From assembly GCA_963971225.1 (NCBI GenBank), contig OZ020267.1:116198936-116262935 (forward strand): 64,000 bases of DNA, in the 5' to 3' direction. The notes under the pieces are model-generated. The model did no database searches and was not told the DNA's origin. It saw nothing but the letters and a program-made list of their open reading frames with translations. Shown piece by piece: positions 55,101-60,330 of the stretch; the first letter of the stretch is position 1, and each line of letters begins with the position of its first letter. The position numbers and the translations under genes are program-made. The stretch is from Melieria omissa. Its lineage: Eukaryota > Arthropoda > Insecta > Diptera > Ulidiidae.

Positions 55101-58100
55101 AGCTGCTGCTGCTGCTGCTGCCAACAACTGCAATAATAGCCAGCGCAATGGTAATGGACATAGCAACGGTGACGGCAGCAGTAACAGTAACAACAAGAAC
55201 AACTAGAAAAACTACAGTACAGAAAATGCAATGTCGCTGGCAAAACGAACCGCAATCTATACGCGTTTTATGCTGCAGACGCTCATTTGATGCTTGGCCC
55301 AGTCAGACGTGGTTTGGGCTGGCAACACCAAAATGTTGGCGGCTTGTTGTGGATTTGTTAAAATTGAAATCGAGTCCACCAGCGATGCCGCGGTGCAGGA
55401 CTTGCCATTGTCGTTGTCGCTGTTGCTGCCGCACACTTTTTTCTTCCGCGTTGTAATCGTTGATTTAAATTCCCCCATGAAGTGTTAGCGCCATCTGTGC
55501 TTCCTTTTATTATTATGGTTCGTGGTGGCTCACTCCGGCACAGTGGCAAATTGCCATATGATTCGCCCGGGTTACACTGGGGGAAAAATTATTATAAACG
55601 CATAAAAACTGCGCTTTTATGGGATCGCGAACTGGCGATTCAACATTTTTTTTCGCTAATAGTTGACGCTAAGCCTCGATTCTCGCTCTCCAGTTGGTCA
55701 AACATAGTAATCGGGCTGCTTCAAGCCTGGCTTGCGCTCCAGCGCTTCAACTTTCATAAATAACTTTTACATAAGTTTTGCAATTTTTACTAATAATTTT
55801 TAATACGATTAAACCCAGTTCCGCTGGTCTAAATGAATTGTAAGCCCATATACCGCAAATTTGTAACATCCACATCCTCGTTTGTACCCGTCGTTCCTAT
55901 GGATGACCGCAGCCTTCTGTTGGTCACATCAACACATTCAATTAATGCACTGGATGACCAGCGCGTTCAGCGACTTCGTCGCCACATCAAGTTGCACATA
56001 ATCTCTTTGTGTGTTGTTGCAATGGCGACACGGACGGCCAGGCCGCACACTGGCACTCGTCCCTTGCGGAAATTTCAGTCGACTCTGCATCGGCAGACCG
56101 TTCCTTATTAATATCGCTCGCTTTAATGTCACAGGCAACAGCAGTCATTTTAACGACTTACGTTATCTTCCGCTTCGCAGGTGTCTCCGCCGAGCTGTAC
56201 TACGTGCGCGATGGCCAGGTGAATGACTACGCGCTCAACTTCGCCGTCCCGGTGCCAGCGAACGTCAACGAGATCTCCTTCACATGGCAGAGCCTGGCCC
56301 ACCATCCGCTGCCGTACAGCATCAACATAATCACCTCGGAGCCGCTTGTGTTGCCGCGGCCCATGCTCAACATTTCGCGCATCGGCGAGATTCCCGTCGA
56401 ACCGCAGACTTTCTCCGTCGGCCTTAAATGCTCGGGTACGCGTGACGCCGAGGTGGAGGTGACCATCGCTATTGAGATAATTCTCGATCCACACACGAAT
56501 AACATCACAGACCTCATGTTTCGACGCAAAAAAATTTGCTTGGCTGGTGTACAGGATGACGGCCACAATAATAGCAATAACAACAACAACAACAATCATC
56601 AGAATATGGCCAACATCGGCGGCGAGGTGGACAAGAGAGGCACGACATTGCGCGATAGCACGGGTGTGGTGAATGCGGGTGGTGACGTCGTCGAGCATGT
56701 ATCCGACGAGCACTCGGTGGAGCAGAATGTGCTAAGCGGCGTGGCAGTCGGCGGGGTGCTGCACGAATTCGATCCTATGCTAAAGGAGACAATTGCGCCG
56801 CCGACGAGTGGTCTCGTGACTCTTATAATCGGCGGCATTCTGGCACTGGTGCTGGTCACCTCGCTCATACTCATCGCCTACTGCGCGAAAGGTCCGACGA
56901 AGCGCCAAAACCATGGCGTGCACCTCATAAAGACGTCCAGCTTCCAGCGTCTGCCCACTATCTCCTCCACAGCGCAAAATTCTATTTACGTCTGCCCGTC
57001 GACCATCACGCCCACTTACGCGACGCTGACGCGCCCCTTTCGCGAGTACGAACACGAGCCGGAGGAATTCAACCGGCGCCTGACGGAGCTTACCGTGCAA
57101 AAGTGCCGCGTGCGGCTATCCAGTCTCGTGCAGGAGGGCACCTACGGCCGCATTTACAAGGGCACCTACAGCGAGTGCCAGGAGGTGCTCGTGAAGACGG
57201 TGGCCCAGCACTCCAACCAGATGCAGGTTTCGCTGTTGCTGCAGGAGGGCATGATGCTGTACGATGCCGCCCACCCGAACGTTCTCTCTGTGCTCGGCGT
57301 TTCCATCGAGGACTACTCGACGCCGTTCGTGCTGTATCCGGCGGGCAGCAACACGCGCAACCTGAAGCTGTTCCTGCAGGAGCCGGCGTACGCGCGTAGC
57401 GTCACCACCATCCAGACCGTGCTCATGTCGTCGCAGCTGGCCATGGCCATGGAGCACTTGCACAACCACGGAGTAATACACAAGGACGTCGCCGCCAGGA
57501 ATTGCGTGTAAGTGGCTCAGCTTCATTTCTTGTAACTTCCTTCTTCTCAGTCCCTCGTTTATGAAAACTCATACCAGAAAACTCATGAACCAGTGTATAA
57601 TGTTTAAAGAAGTCAGGTTTGCGTAGGCATTGAGCATTCTTTTAATTACAGCATTGACGATCAGTTGCGTGTCAAGCTTACAGATAGTTCGCTATCGCGC
57701 GACCTTTTTCCGGGCGATTATAACTGCCTTGGCGACGGCGAAAATCGCCCCATCAAGTGGATGTCCCTGGAGGCCATACAGAAGAAGCACTTTAATGAGG
57801 GCAGTGATGTGTGGTCCTTTGGCGTGCTGATGTGGGAAATGTGTACTCTCGGCAAGCTACCCTATGCCGAGATCGACCCGTACGAGATGGAGCACTACCT
57901 GAAGGATGGCTACCGCCTGGCACAGCCTTATAACTGTCCCGATGAACTGTAAGTGCGCCGCACTATCAAGGTCGTCGGTATCCCGCGGATGCTAACGAAG
58001 CCAATTTTCGTTTCTTTGCAGTTTCACAATAATGGCGTATTGCTGGGCCTCGCTGCCAACGGAGCGCCCGACGTTCAGCCAACTCCAGATCTGTCTCTCT

Positions 58101-58133
58101 GAGTTTCACACGCAAATAACCAGATACGTATAA
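1007..58133 (+). CDS. drl: Derailed (linotte): Ryk-family Wnt5 receptor with an atypical kinase domain, four coding exons
   Basis: Spliced from 1007-1121, 56181-57507, 57652-57948 and 58022-58133 (1851 nt, 616 residues plus stop). In flies Derailed is a transmembrane Wnt5 receptor used in commissural axon guidance, muscle attachment and learning. Visible in order: a signal peptide (residues 1 to about 23), a WIF domain (about 24-155), an Asn-rich stretch (about 168-178), one membrane segment (about 249-273), a juxtamembrane region, and a kinase domain from about 346 to the end. The glycine loop is QEGTYGR (356-362), the lysine motif is VLVK (K377), the catalytic loop is HKDVAARN (D474), and the DFG position reads Asp-Ser-Ser (492-494). 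This departure from DFG is typical of the Ryk family and suggests weak or absent catalysis. The C-terminus QITRYV resembles a PDZ ligand. The length is close to what I recall for Drosophila Drl (about 610). The linker and the EPEEFNRRL/ELTVQKC region fit drl better than dnt. The exon-intron joins are all GT-AG and in frame. Confidence 0.93.
1122..3579. other. Intronic sequence, no gene seen
   Basis: Start of drl intron 1. It is AT-rich to about 1.9 kb, then mixed. A short run of GATC/AATC-type repeats lies at about 2987-3011. Reading frames here (for example 3062-3523) are low-complexity and resemble no family I know. Confidence 0.5.
3580..4246. repeat. Tandem duplication of 321 bp
   Basis: Positions 3580-3900 and 3926-4246 appear identical, separated by a 25-bp A/T spacer of AATTAA units. 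Each copy contains 41 bp of flank followed by about 280 bp of the left end of the inverted-repeat element described next. The duplication therefore happened after that element inserted, or it is an assembly artefact. Confidence 0.85.
3621..5096. mobile_element. Inverted-repeat DNA transposon, CACTA-like ends, TAA target duplication
   Basis: The left end is CACTACTCGAC at 3621 (again at 3967 in the duplicated copy) and the right end is GTCGAGTAGTG at 5096. Both are flanked by TAA (3618-3620 and 5097-5099). The inverted arms extend, imperfectly, for roughly 190 bp, sharing a segment around the CTAATCTTCGGCTGCTGAAC motif and another around CTTATTTCAGTTATGAGCAC. There is no open frame for a transposase, so it is non-autonomous. 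The CACTA start and 3-bp duplication recall the EnSpm/CACTA superfamily, but that assignment is an inference. Confidence 0.72.
5100..7562. other. Intronic sequence, no gene seen
   Basis: AT-rich to about 5.9 kb, then mixed, with a short (AC)n at about 6297-6311 and a GC-rich stretch at 7.1-7.3 kb. The open frames overlap on both strands and look like composition effects. Confidence 0.45.
7563..10379 (+). CDS. Non-LTR retrotransposon ORF2: endonuclease and reverse transcriptase
   Basis: An open frame of about 938 codons runs from 7563 (LRTKAEYVRKF) to TAA at 10377-10379. The first ATG-free part (SDHDIYVIVETWL) already matches the N-terminal region of APE-type endonucleases. Counting residues from 7629, GDFN of the endonuclease lies at about 115-118 and a degenerate SDHHP-like HHFPL near 195. 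The reverse transcriptase has DFSKAFDRVSH, SGVPQGSILGPLLF and the catalytic YADD at 641-644 (9549-9560). A cysteine-poor C-terminal region follows. A TGA immediately upstream (7560-7562) and the absence of an ORF1 gag-like protein suggest 5' truncation or decay. The layout fits the Jockey/CR1/I group. I cannot fix the clade. Confidence 0.9.
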   Translation, partial: LRTKAEYVRKFSTQSDHDIYVIVETWLTANFFDSEYFDPNLFDVFRKDRDATMTGCSRGGGVMIAVRRKLRATFIPLANDNTILDQLCVSLQGSSGLLFLCCSYIPPAANESLYKSHVNNVLALQDLVGDNQLCVLGDFNLSGICWSHLDNKFSLTPSNVNRPFETFVIDNLLSIDLAQINGFVNNFNRILDLIFISNNVNFKLSRSSSAISPSNLHHFPLTLDIEFYKFFEVPSASRKISFNFNLCNFASLDSLFLNTDWVALFLNADVSNCYSKFKSLIFDICLANVPIFATRTYKLPWYSKELMHLKNLRNKFHKKFKLTKNLVFYDKYLQYLNEFRNLDEILYNNYIQSFERNIKRNPKNFWSFIKSKKTCSNIPSSVSLLGKSADSLEDAANLFAEFFRSNFVTDDAFEVNESINTNASLDFGSLVLSSDDVAKGIRDVKLSSQTDIDGLSSVLLKNCPSLVEPLKIIFNKSLISGVFIEDWKKASITPIFKSGNKNDVSNYRPISKLSTVSKLFETIIKDKVYFAVKNIIIPNQHGFVSGRSTVTNLAVFSEYCISAFQKGLQIDTIYTDFSKAFDRVSHKMLLAKLSSLGFHSVFLEWLKSYLSERLCVVSFDNTSSRPFTATSGVPQGSILGPLLFVLFINDVCTCFSTSKFLLYADDLKIYSEIRTPEDSSALQSELNILNEWCVRNRLFLNTNKCFQLTFAKKRIYFPASYFISNSGLKAVSVIKDLGVFFDSNFSFSAHIDSIISKSYSMLAFVRRNCSPFSDPYTFKLLYSAFVRSRLEYAAVIWRPFYALSINRLERVQKVFIRFALRSLNFADPIPSYDARCQLLNLKSLLNRRSFLSLKFLYNIVNGLIDCSSLLEKINFNIPARSLRRSDLFNVGFNKTNYAKNAPITRVLIEFNSLSNSLDIDLALPLSVFCTLLSNYKYL
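7563..10477 (+). mobile_element. Non-LTR retrotransposon (LINE), 5'-truncated, with AAAT-repeat tail
   Basis: The endonuclease-reverse transcriptase frame is followed by a short 3' UTR of about 70 bp and then a TAAA/AAAT repeat tail (about 10451-10477), the usual end of many insect LINEs. The 5' boundary is uncertain, since the coding similarity stops near 7560. A target duplication was not found. The intact 2.8-kb reading frame points to a recent insertion. Confidence 0.85.
10480..10860. other. Intronic sequence, no gene seen
   Basis: AT-rich sequence between the LINE tail and the fold-back element. No domain, RNA gene or clear repeat was recognised. Confidence 0.4.
10861..11397. mobile_element. 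Fold-back repeat related to the MITE at 32416-32701
   Basis: Two inverted arms, ATGCAGTTTGAAGATGGCGG at 10911-10930 (extending to 10935) and its near-perfect complement at 11266-11290, enclose sequence that matches the 32.4-kb element. The left half runs in the opposite direction to that element and the right half (11266-11397) in the same direction. The right end GTTGCACCGTG at 11397 matches that element's terminus with one change. The left boundary is uncertain and no target duplication was found. Confidence 0.5.
11398..19503. other. Intronic sequence with a GC-richer single-copy block, no gene seen
   Basis: No protein family was recognised. From about 12.1 to 15.7 kb the sequence is GC-richer and dense in short overlapping frames on both strands, which is a composition effect. 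It contains a TATAAAA box and a 21-bp palindrome near 14.5 kb (listed separately). From 15.7 to 19.5 kb it becomes AT-rich, apart from a GC-richer piece near 17.1-18.2 kb. This is the kind of sequence in which enhancers would be sought. Confidence 0.45.
14474..14592 (+). promoter_or_regulatory. Possible intronic core promoter: TATAAAA box with downstream palindrome
   Basis: TATAAAA lies at 14474-14480 in a GC-rich setting (CGCTATAAAAGCGAG). It is followed at 14572-14592 by a perfect palindrome with 9-bp arms and a 3-bp loop (ATATCCCTT-TGA-AAGGGATAT). A good arthropod initiator is not visible 30 bp below the box. It could mark an alternative drl or non-coding RNA start, or it could be chance. 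Confidence 0.25.
19508..20157. mobile_element. TTAA-flanked inverted-repeat element, 650 bp
   Basis: TTAA at 19504-19507 and 20158-20161 flank ends GGGTGGCATTTCCATGAAA and, read inward from the right, GGGGGGCACTCCATGAAA. The two ends match over most of 18 bp. There is no transposase. The TTAA duplication is shared by piggyBac and Kolobok elements. The G-rich termini fit Kolobok somewhat better, but this is an inference. Confidence 0.65.
20165..20660 (+). pseudogene. Degenerate Tc1-like transposase fragment
   Basis: The translation reads RLDPVNNKNLKLTVKHS, then MVWVCMSGKGVSRLFF, GYLHILKAYVSQGF and, after a stop, a NVHLIEYIRGLLKS segment. This is the order of motifs in the C-terminal half of Tc1 transposases (VMVWGCMS, YLHIL, SPDLNPIEYIWG). 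The DDE residues around QDNA are lost and several stops interrupt it, so it is dead. The ends of the element were not found. Confidence 0.7.
20661..25062. other. Intronic sequence, no gene seen
   Basis: GC-richer between 21.2 and 24.7 kb, without recognisable proteins. At 23493-23536 a TTCC(C)TCTCCAGTTTCC-type unit is repeated two to three times. An isolated hAT-like end, TATCCGCCACTG, lies at 22001-22012 without a visible partner. Confidence 0.4.
25063..25389 (-). mobile_element. tRNA-derived SINE, intact copy
   Basis: Read on the minus strand, the head carries a Pol III A box TAGCTCAGCTGG (complement of 25365-25376) and a B-box-like segment in the T-arm position (CGAACCTAGCTTCAAGAC). About 250 bp of body follow, with an AT-rich tail at 25063-25070. 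Direct repeats TATGGCTA at 25055-25062 and 25390-25397 form the target duplication, and the preceding GCCC also matches. The length is 327 bp. A second copy lies at 32409-33700. Confidence 0.85.
25398..29898. other. Intronic sequence, no gene seen
   Basis: Mixed composition. A run of AATTAATTAATTAATTAA-type TAAT cores lies at about 27761-27781. The 29317-29578 part is a repeat copy related to the element at 50616-51241. No cellular protein or RNA gene was recognised. Confidence 0.4.
29317..29578. repeat. Partial copy of the 50.6-kb inverted-repeat element
   Basis: Shares a series of segments in the same order with 50930-51241: TTTTTCTTTC, AAAGTGACATAACTT, GAATTAAAATATCATCAAAA, TTTCCTGAAAAATC and the terminal GTGTCACTTTTGT/GTGCGATAT. 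It lacks a matching left inverted terminus, so it is 5'-truncated or diverged. Confidence 0.65.
29899..30419 (+). mobile_element. Deleted mariner element with transposase remnant
   Basis: Terminal repeats CGTGGGCAGTCCGACAAGTA (left, continuing CTTAGCC) and CGTGGGTGGTCCGATAAGTA (right, read inward) match at 24 of 27 positions. They are flanked by TA at 29897-29898 and 30420-30421. Inside, about 30130-30350 encodes HPPYSPDLAPYDFFLFPNL and KKSLAGQKFESNEEV, the C-terminal end of a mariner transposase, then runs into stops. At 521 bp it lacks more than half of a typical 1.3-kb mariner and cannot be autonomous. Confidence 0.85.
30422..32386. other. Intronic sequence, no gene seen
   Basis: Mixed composition, with short overlapping frames on both strands. 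No family was recognised. Confidence 0.4.
32416..32701. mobile_element. 286-bp MITE, CACAGTGCAAC ends, TAA target duplication
   Basis: Left CACAGTGCAAC and right GTTGCACTGTG are perfect inverted ends, flanked by TAA (32413-32415 and 32702-32704). The interior has GCCGCCATCTTTAAACTG, shared with 10861-11397. It is inserted in the AT-rich tail of the SINE. It has no coding capacity. Confidence 0.8.
32763..33199. mobile_element. 437-bp hAT-like MITE rich in CCCGGG palindromes
   Basis: The ends TAGGGATTGCAATCCCG and, read inward from the right, TAGGGACTGCAATCCCG differ at one base. Flanks CTACCCTC (32755-32762) and CTACCCAC (33200-33207) are an 8-bp target duplication with one change. The left 120 bp hold many GATCCCGGGATC-type palindromes. 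It sits inside the SINE body. Confidence 0.78.
33259..33487. mobile_element. 229-bp MITE, AAGGCGAATT ends, 9-bp target duplication
   Basis: The inverted ends AAGGCGAATTCATACAGGTG and, from the right, AAGGCGAATTAATACAGGTG differ at one base. The target GAAGGGACC is repeated at 33250-33258 and 33488-33496. The intact SINE copy has this site once. The 8- to 9-bp duplication fits hAT or Mutator-like elements. The superfamily is undecided. Confidence 0.78.
33723..34507. other. Intronic sequence, no gene seen
   Basis: Mixed composition. Short frames only, none recognised. Confidence 0.4.
34508..34594. mobile_element. 87-bp hAT-like MITE
   Basis: The left end CAGTGGCGGATTCAG and right end CTGAATCCGCGGCTG are near-complementary. 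CCTCCATA is repeated perfectly at 34500-34507 and 34595-34602, an 8-bp target duplication typical of hAT. It belongs to the same family as 59082-59230. Confidence 0.82.
34603..43666. other. Intronic sequence, candidate regulatory DNA, no gene seen
   Basis: GC-richer at 35.0-37.2 and 39.4-41.1 kb, otherwise AT-rich. It contains the ratchet site at 38603/38604. There are short CAG runs (36671-36688) and two imperfect ATCGTAACGATG-containing repeats at 42617 and 42696. No protein or RNA gene was recognised. Confidence 0.45.
38575..38609 (+). promoter_or_regulatory. drl: Candidate recursive-splicing (ratchet) site in drl intron 1
   Basis: A pyrimidine-rich run (38575-38600) leads into TTGCAG at 38598-38603, followed at once by GTAAGT at 38604-38609. 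This gives a consensus 3' splice site fused to a consensus 5' splice site, the juxtaposition used for stepwise removal of long introns in Drosophila. It would split the intron into pieces of about 37.5 and 17.6 kb. A second donor, GCA/GTGAGT at 38692, could define an 88-nt cryptic exon behind it. No transcript evidence is available here. Confidence 0.65.
43667..44299 (+). mobile_element. 633-bp deleted Tc1-like element with perfect 29-bp terminal repeats
   Basis: TACAGGGTGGGCGGAAAG begins a 29-bp left terminus (43667-43695) that is perfectly inverted at 44271-44299. TA flanks it at 43665-43666 and 44300-44301. It retains an open frame for the transposase C-terminus (43825-44214). The identical termini suggest recent movement, presumably driven in trans, because the N-terminal DNA-binding and first catalytic regions are missing. 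Confidence 0.9.
43825..44214 (+). pseudogene. Tc1-like transposase C-terminal fragment
   Basis: 129 codons start MQDGARCHTAKQSI and include NSPDLNPIEHIW. These are the second and third acidic catalytic sites, with 35 residues between D3 and E39 (a D35E spacing rather than the 34 of classical Tc1). The first catalytic Asp and the paired-type DNA-binding region are absent because the element is internally deleted. It is unlikely to be functional. Confidence 0.85.
44302..46982. other. Intronic sequence, no gene seen
   Basis: Mixed composition. A short GATATTTGTT repeat (46050-46086) and a GTTCGGGTT doublet near 45692-45710 are present. No gene was recognised. Confidence 0.4.
46987..47716. mobile_element. 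TTAA-flanked inverted-repeat element, 730 bp
   Basis: TTAA at 46983-46986 and 47717-47720 flank perfect inverted ends GGGGGGAAGTA / TACTTCCCCCC. The interior has no transposase and is unlike the other TTAA element at 19508-20157 apart from the G-rich ends. It is piggyBac- or Kolobok-type by target site. The superfamily is inferred. Confidence 0.75.
47721..50615. other. Intronic sequence, no gene seen
   Basis: A TTGTTGTTG-rich low-complexity stretch at 48001-48130, otherwise mixed. GC-richer at 49.2-50.2 kb. No gene was recognised. Confidence 0.4.
50616..51241. mobile_element. 626-bp inverted-repeat element with 33-bp termini
   Basis: The left terminus CATATCGCACACGCAC followed by TACAAAAGTGACACAAC (50616-50648) is inverted at the right end (up to 51241) with one mismatch. 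There is no transposase frame. A partial relative lies at 29317-29578. The ATAT/TA at both ends makes the exact boundary and target duplication ambiguous. Confidence 0.78.
51242..53278. other. Intronic sequence, no gene seen
   Basis: AT-rich at both ends, GC-richer at 52.0-52.8 kb, with overlapping short frames on both strands. No gene was recognised. Confidence 0.4.
53279..53879. mobile_element. 601-bp element, CACTGCACAACAA ends, TAA target duplication
   Basis: The inverted ends CACTGCACAACAA match perfectly over 13 bp. TAA flanks at 53276-53278 and 53880-53882. An open frame of 81 codons near its right end has no recognised domain. It belongs with the CAC-ended, TAA-targeted elements at 3621 and 32416 by structure, although the interiors differ. 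Confidence 0.78.
53883..56180. other. Intronic sequence before drl exon 2, no gene seen
   Basis: GC-richer at 54.0-55.5 kb. A CAG/CAA run at 55087-55130 gives low-complexity frames on both strands. The last 170 bp stay open in the drl frame but show no WIF similarity until the acceptor. Confidence 0.45.
56181..57507 (+). CDS. drl: drl coding exon 2 (WIF domain, membrane segment, N-lobe of kinase domain)
   Basis: The acceptor is CTTCGCAG just before 56181 and the donor is GT/GTAAGT at 57508. The exon encodes most of the WIF domain, the acidic Asn-rich linker, the membrane segment and the kinase domain through HKDVAARNCV. Reading frame continues upstream of 56181 to about 56009, but that stretch lacks any domain similarity and is intron. 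The exon is GC-rich and has clear codon bias compared with its flanks. It enters in phase 1 and leaves in phase 2. Confidence 0.95.
57652..57948 (+). CDS. drl: drl coding exon 3 (activation segment and C-lobe)
   Basis: The acceptor TTTAATTACAG precedes 57652 and the donor GTAAGT follows 57948. It is 297 nt long, the same as the matching dnt exon. It encodes IDDQLRVKLTDSSLSRD, which carries the Asp-Ser-Ser replacement of DFG, then the conserved WSFGVLMWEMCTLGKLPY and EMEHYLKDGYRLAQP motifs. It enters and leaves in phase 2. Confidence 0.95.
58022..58133 (+). CDS. drl: drl coding exon 4 (C-terminus)
   Basis: The acceptor TTCTTTGCAG ends at 58021. The exon encodes FTIMAYCWASLPTERPTF, then ends in EFHTQITRYV and TAA (58131-58133). 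It is 112 nt long, the same as the last dnt exon. No single long reading frame shows it, but the in-frame join and the conserved end make it secure. Confidence 0.94.
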
Positions 58134-58940
58134 TGCGCCACACGCTGTGCTCTCAAGCCCAAGTCACGAGCTGCTTCGCCAGTGGGGAAGAAAGCGTACG
58201 CACGTTGTTGTATATACCTAATTAGACACTGGCGTTTCCGGGCGACAACGCATTAATCCAAAGACGGACACTGTAGTTATGTATCGAAAAGTCCAATGGT
58301 CAGGTGTAAGCGAGATGAAAGATTTATGTTGTAAGTAAGCACTGCGCGGCACTGCCGGGAGCGTGCGTAGTGACTTCTTCAATGCAAAAAACTAGTTAAC
58401 GTTGTATCAACTGCCCTTAGGTATTTAGACAGTAAGTAGGAACAATCCGCTCCAAGTATAGATGGCTTGTGTGTAATCTTACGAATCAATGCGGCATAGG
58501 AGACGTTTAGTGTAGGGGTCGTATTAATTTTCTTCTAGCATCTTCTCACTTTCGGGCATTGAGCTTTAAAACTAAACATAAAAATAAGGAACTAAAAACT
58601 TAAGAAACCCATAAAACCCTTTTTTCGTTTAGGTCTTTTGTTTCACTTTAACTATGAGATGAACGTATAGCGTATGTGTAAATAGCATAAGAAACTTAAT
58701 GTACGTGTCGTCACTCAATCGCGAACAAAATTCGATGACAATTCGCATTAGGCTTCTAGGTGTAAGTAGTGTTTAAGTTGGAGAAATTGCATTATTATCA
58801 TTCCCCTCACTCAGGTCTAGTTATACCCATCTTTTGTTCTCCGTCAGTCAATACAAAGTCCTAGGTAGTTGCCTCCACTGCTAACGCAAGAACTTTAATA
58901 GAGCAATCAGCGAAATAAACGTAAAGAAAACAAACAAAAT
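58134..58940 (+). other. drl: drl 3' UTR with likely polyadenylation signal
   Basis: AT-rich sequence after the drl stop, without further coding signal. AATAAA at 58914-58919 is followed by an A-rich then GT-containing stretch (TTCGTTTTATTTAG, then a TGTCGGGTG-like element near 58960). That gives a plausible 3' end and a 3' UTR of about 0.8 kb. Confidence 0.5.
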
Positions 58941-59081
58941 TCGTTTTATTTAGTCAACAATGTCGGGTGAGTACAAGGAAACCAACTTTTGTTCCTGGCA
59001 CGTTAAACCCTAATTTTTAATAGTGAAACTTTTGATCGAAGATTAGGGTTTGCTGTACTTAGAATACCGAATCCATATCAC

Positions 59082-59230
59082 CAGGCGCGGATCCAGAAAA
59101 ATATTTCGGGGGGTTTTAAAAAGTAATTCTTTAATATTTATAAAATACCTTTTAATTTGTATGTAGTTTTATAGTCGATCAAAATATTTCGGGGGGGGTT
59201 TAACCCCAACCCCCTCTGGATCCGCCACTG
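59082..59230. mobile_element. 149-bp hAT-like MITE downstream of drl
   Basis: The left end CAGGCGCGGATCCAG and right end CTGGATCCGCCACTG are inverted. CATATCAC is repeated perfectly at 59074-59081 and 59231-59238 (8-bp target duplication). Runs of G around AAATATTTCGGGGGG are shared with the 87-bp relative at 34508. Confidence 0.83.
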
Positions 59231-59763
59231 CATATCACGCTCCGAATCTGCCATCCAGTATCACTCCGTTCCGACTGAAACAATGTACGATAGCCATTTG
59301 TCATTTCTTACATAACCAAATCATTATTATTGAAAGCTTCGCAATAGTCGCTCCCAGCACAAAATCGAAATGTTTTCCGGCTTGAAAGATCCACAAACAT
59401 TTCCGTGGAATAGTCAATTAACGTTTGGCATTCAGATGGTGATTTCAAATTATTTCCAATTTAAATTTATTGCCCACAGTAGTGCAATGCGGATACCTCG
59501 AAAAGTGGACCAGTGATCATAATATTCACTGCAATTTAAACTTACCTGTCATCATTTCATACATTATGAGGCCGTAAACTAGAGTTCGGTGACATGCTAA
59601 ATCGAAACTTACTGGCGCGATGCGATCGACCACCAATTATACACATGACTGTTATTTTTTTTTCAATTTATTGAAGCAGCTCATAAAAGATTTGAATATT
59701 TCTATAAAAAACTATCAACTGCTTCTCTTCATAAACGATTCCATCTCGCGTACACATAATCTA

Positions 59764-60328
59764 CAGGGTAGGCCATTGGAAGTGGAAGCATCTGGTAACC
59801 CTATAACTTTTGACAGAGCTGTCAAATCGACTAATGACATAGCGCGTTGGAAGCGTCATTCCAAGACAATTTATACCATGGAACAGTACACTCCAAAAGA
59901 ACGTGCTGAAATTGTTCAGCTTTACATTCAAAATAACTTCTCGATTGTGAAAACCAAACGGCGATTATGAGTGGCCACCAAGATCACCCGATTTGACGCC
60001 GCCAGACTTTTTTTTATGGGGCTACTTAAGTCCAAGGTATACACCAACAAGCCAAGGACACTAGCTCAACTCAGAGCCAACATACGCGAAATAAGAGCCA
60101 TATCGGCCGATACACTGGCAAAAGTGATGGAAAATGCCGAAAAAAGGGCACATTTTGCGGCCAAAGCTAATGGTGGCCATTTACGCGATATCATTTTCAA
60201 AACCTAACTAAAAAATTTCTCCTTGGACCAAAATAAATGAATATCGAGATAAAAACAAAAAAAAACATTTTTTTTCCTCTTTTTTTTCAAAAACAAGAAT
60301 GGCCTTCCACTTTAAATGGCCTACCCTG
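59764..60328 (+). mobile_element. Deleted Tc1/mariner-superfamily element between drl and dnt
   Basis: The ends CAGGGTAGGCCATTGGAAGT and, from the right, CAGGGTAGGCCATTTAAAGT are inverted repeats, flanked by TA (59762-59763 and 60329-60330). It encodes a transposase N-terminal piece (from ATG 59878, EQYTPKERAEIV) joined by an internal deletion to a C-terminal piece that holds a SPDLTPPDFF motif in one frame and TNKPRTLAQL in the next. It therefore carries a deletion and a one-base frameshift. At 565 bp it is non-autonomous. Confidence 0.8.
59878..60207 (+). pseudogene. Broken mariner-like transposase
   Basis: The N-terminal helix-turn-helix start (MEQYTPKERAEIVQLYIQNN) ends at a stop at 59968-59970. 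The C-terminal region (SKVYTNKPRTLAQL to GGHLRDIIFKT) reads in another frame. The middle, with most catalytic residues, is deleted. Not functional. Confidence 0.78.
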
Positions 60329-60330
60329 TA

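Larger units (their letters stand above)
1122..56180 (+). other. drl: drl intron 1, about 55 kb, phase 1
   Basis: Bounded by donor G/GTGAGT at 1122 and acceptor CGCTTCGCAG at 56180. No other convincing cellular protein gene is visible in it on either strand. The open frames present are short and look random, apart from transposon proteins. It contains the mobile elements listed separately and a candidate recursive splice site at 38603/38604. The position and phase of the intron match the intron that precedes dnt exon 2. Confidence 0.9.

Noticed and set aside
56009..56180. Open reading frame extending drl exon 2 upstream
   Set aside because: It has no WIF similarity, and a good acceptor at 56180 joins exactly to the exon at 1007-1121. 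The upstream part is intron that happens to stay open.
56150..56713. Antisense reading frame of 187 codons over drl exon 2
   Set aside because: It lies opposite a conserved, codon-biased exon, a classic shadow frame, with no recognisable domain.
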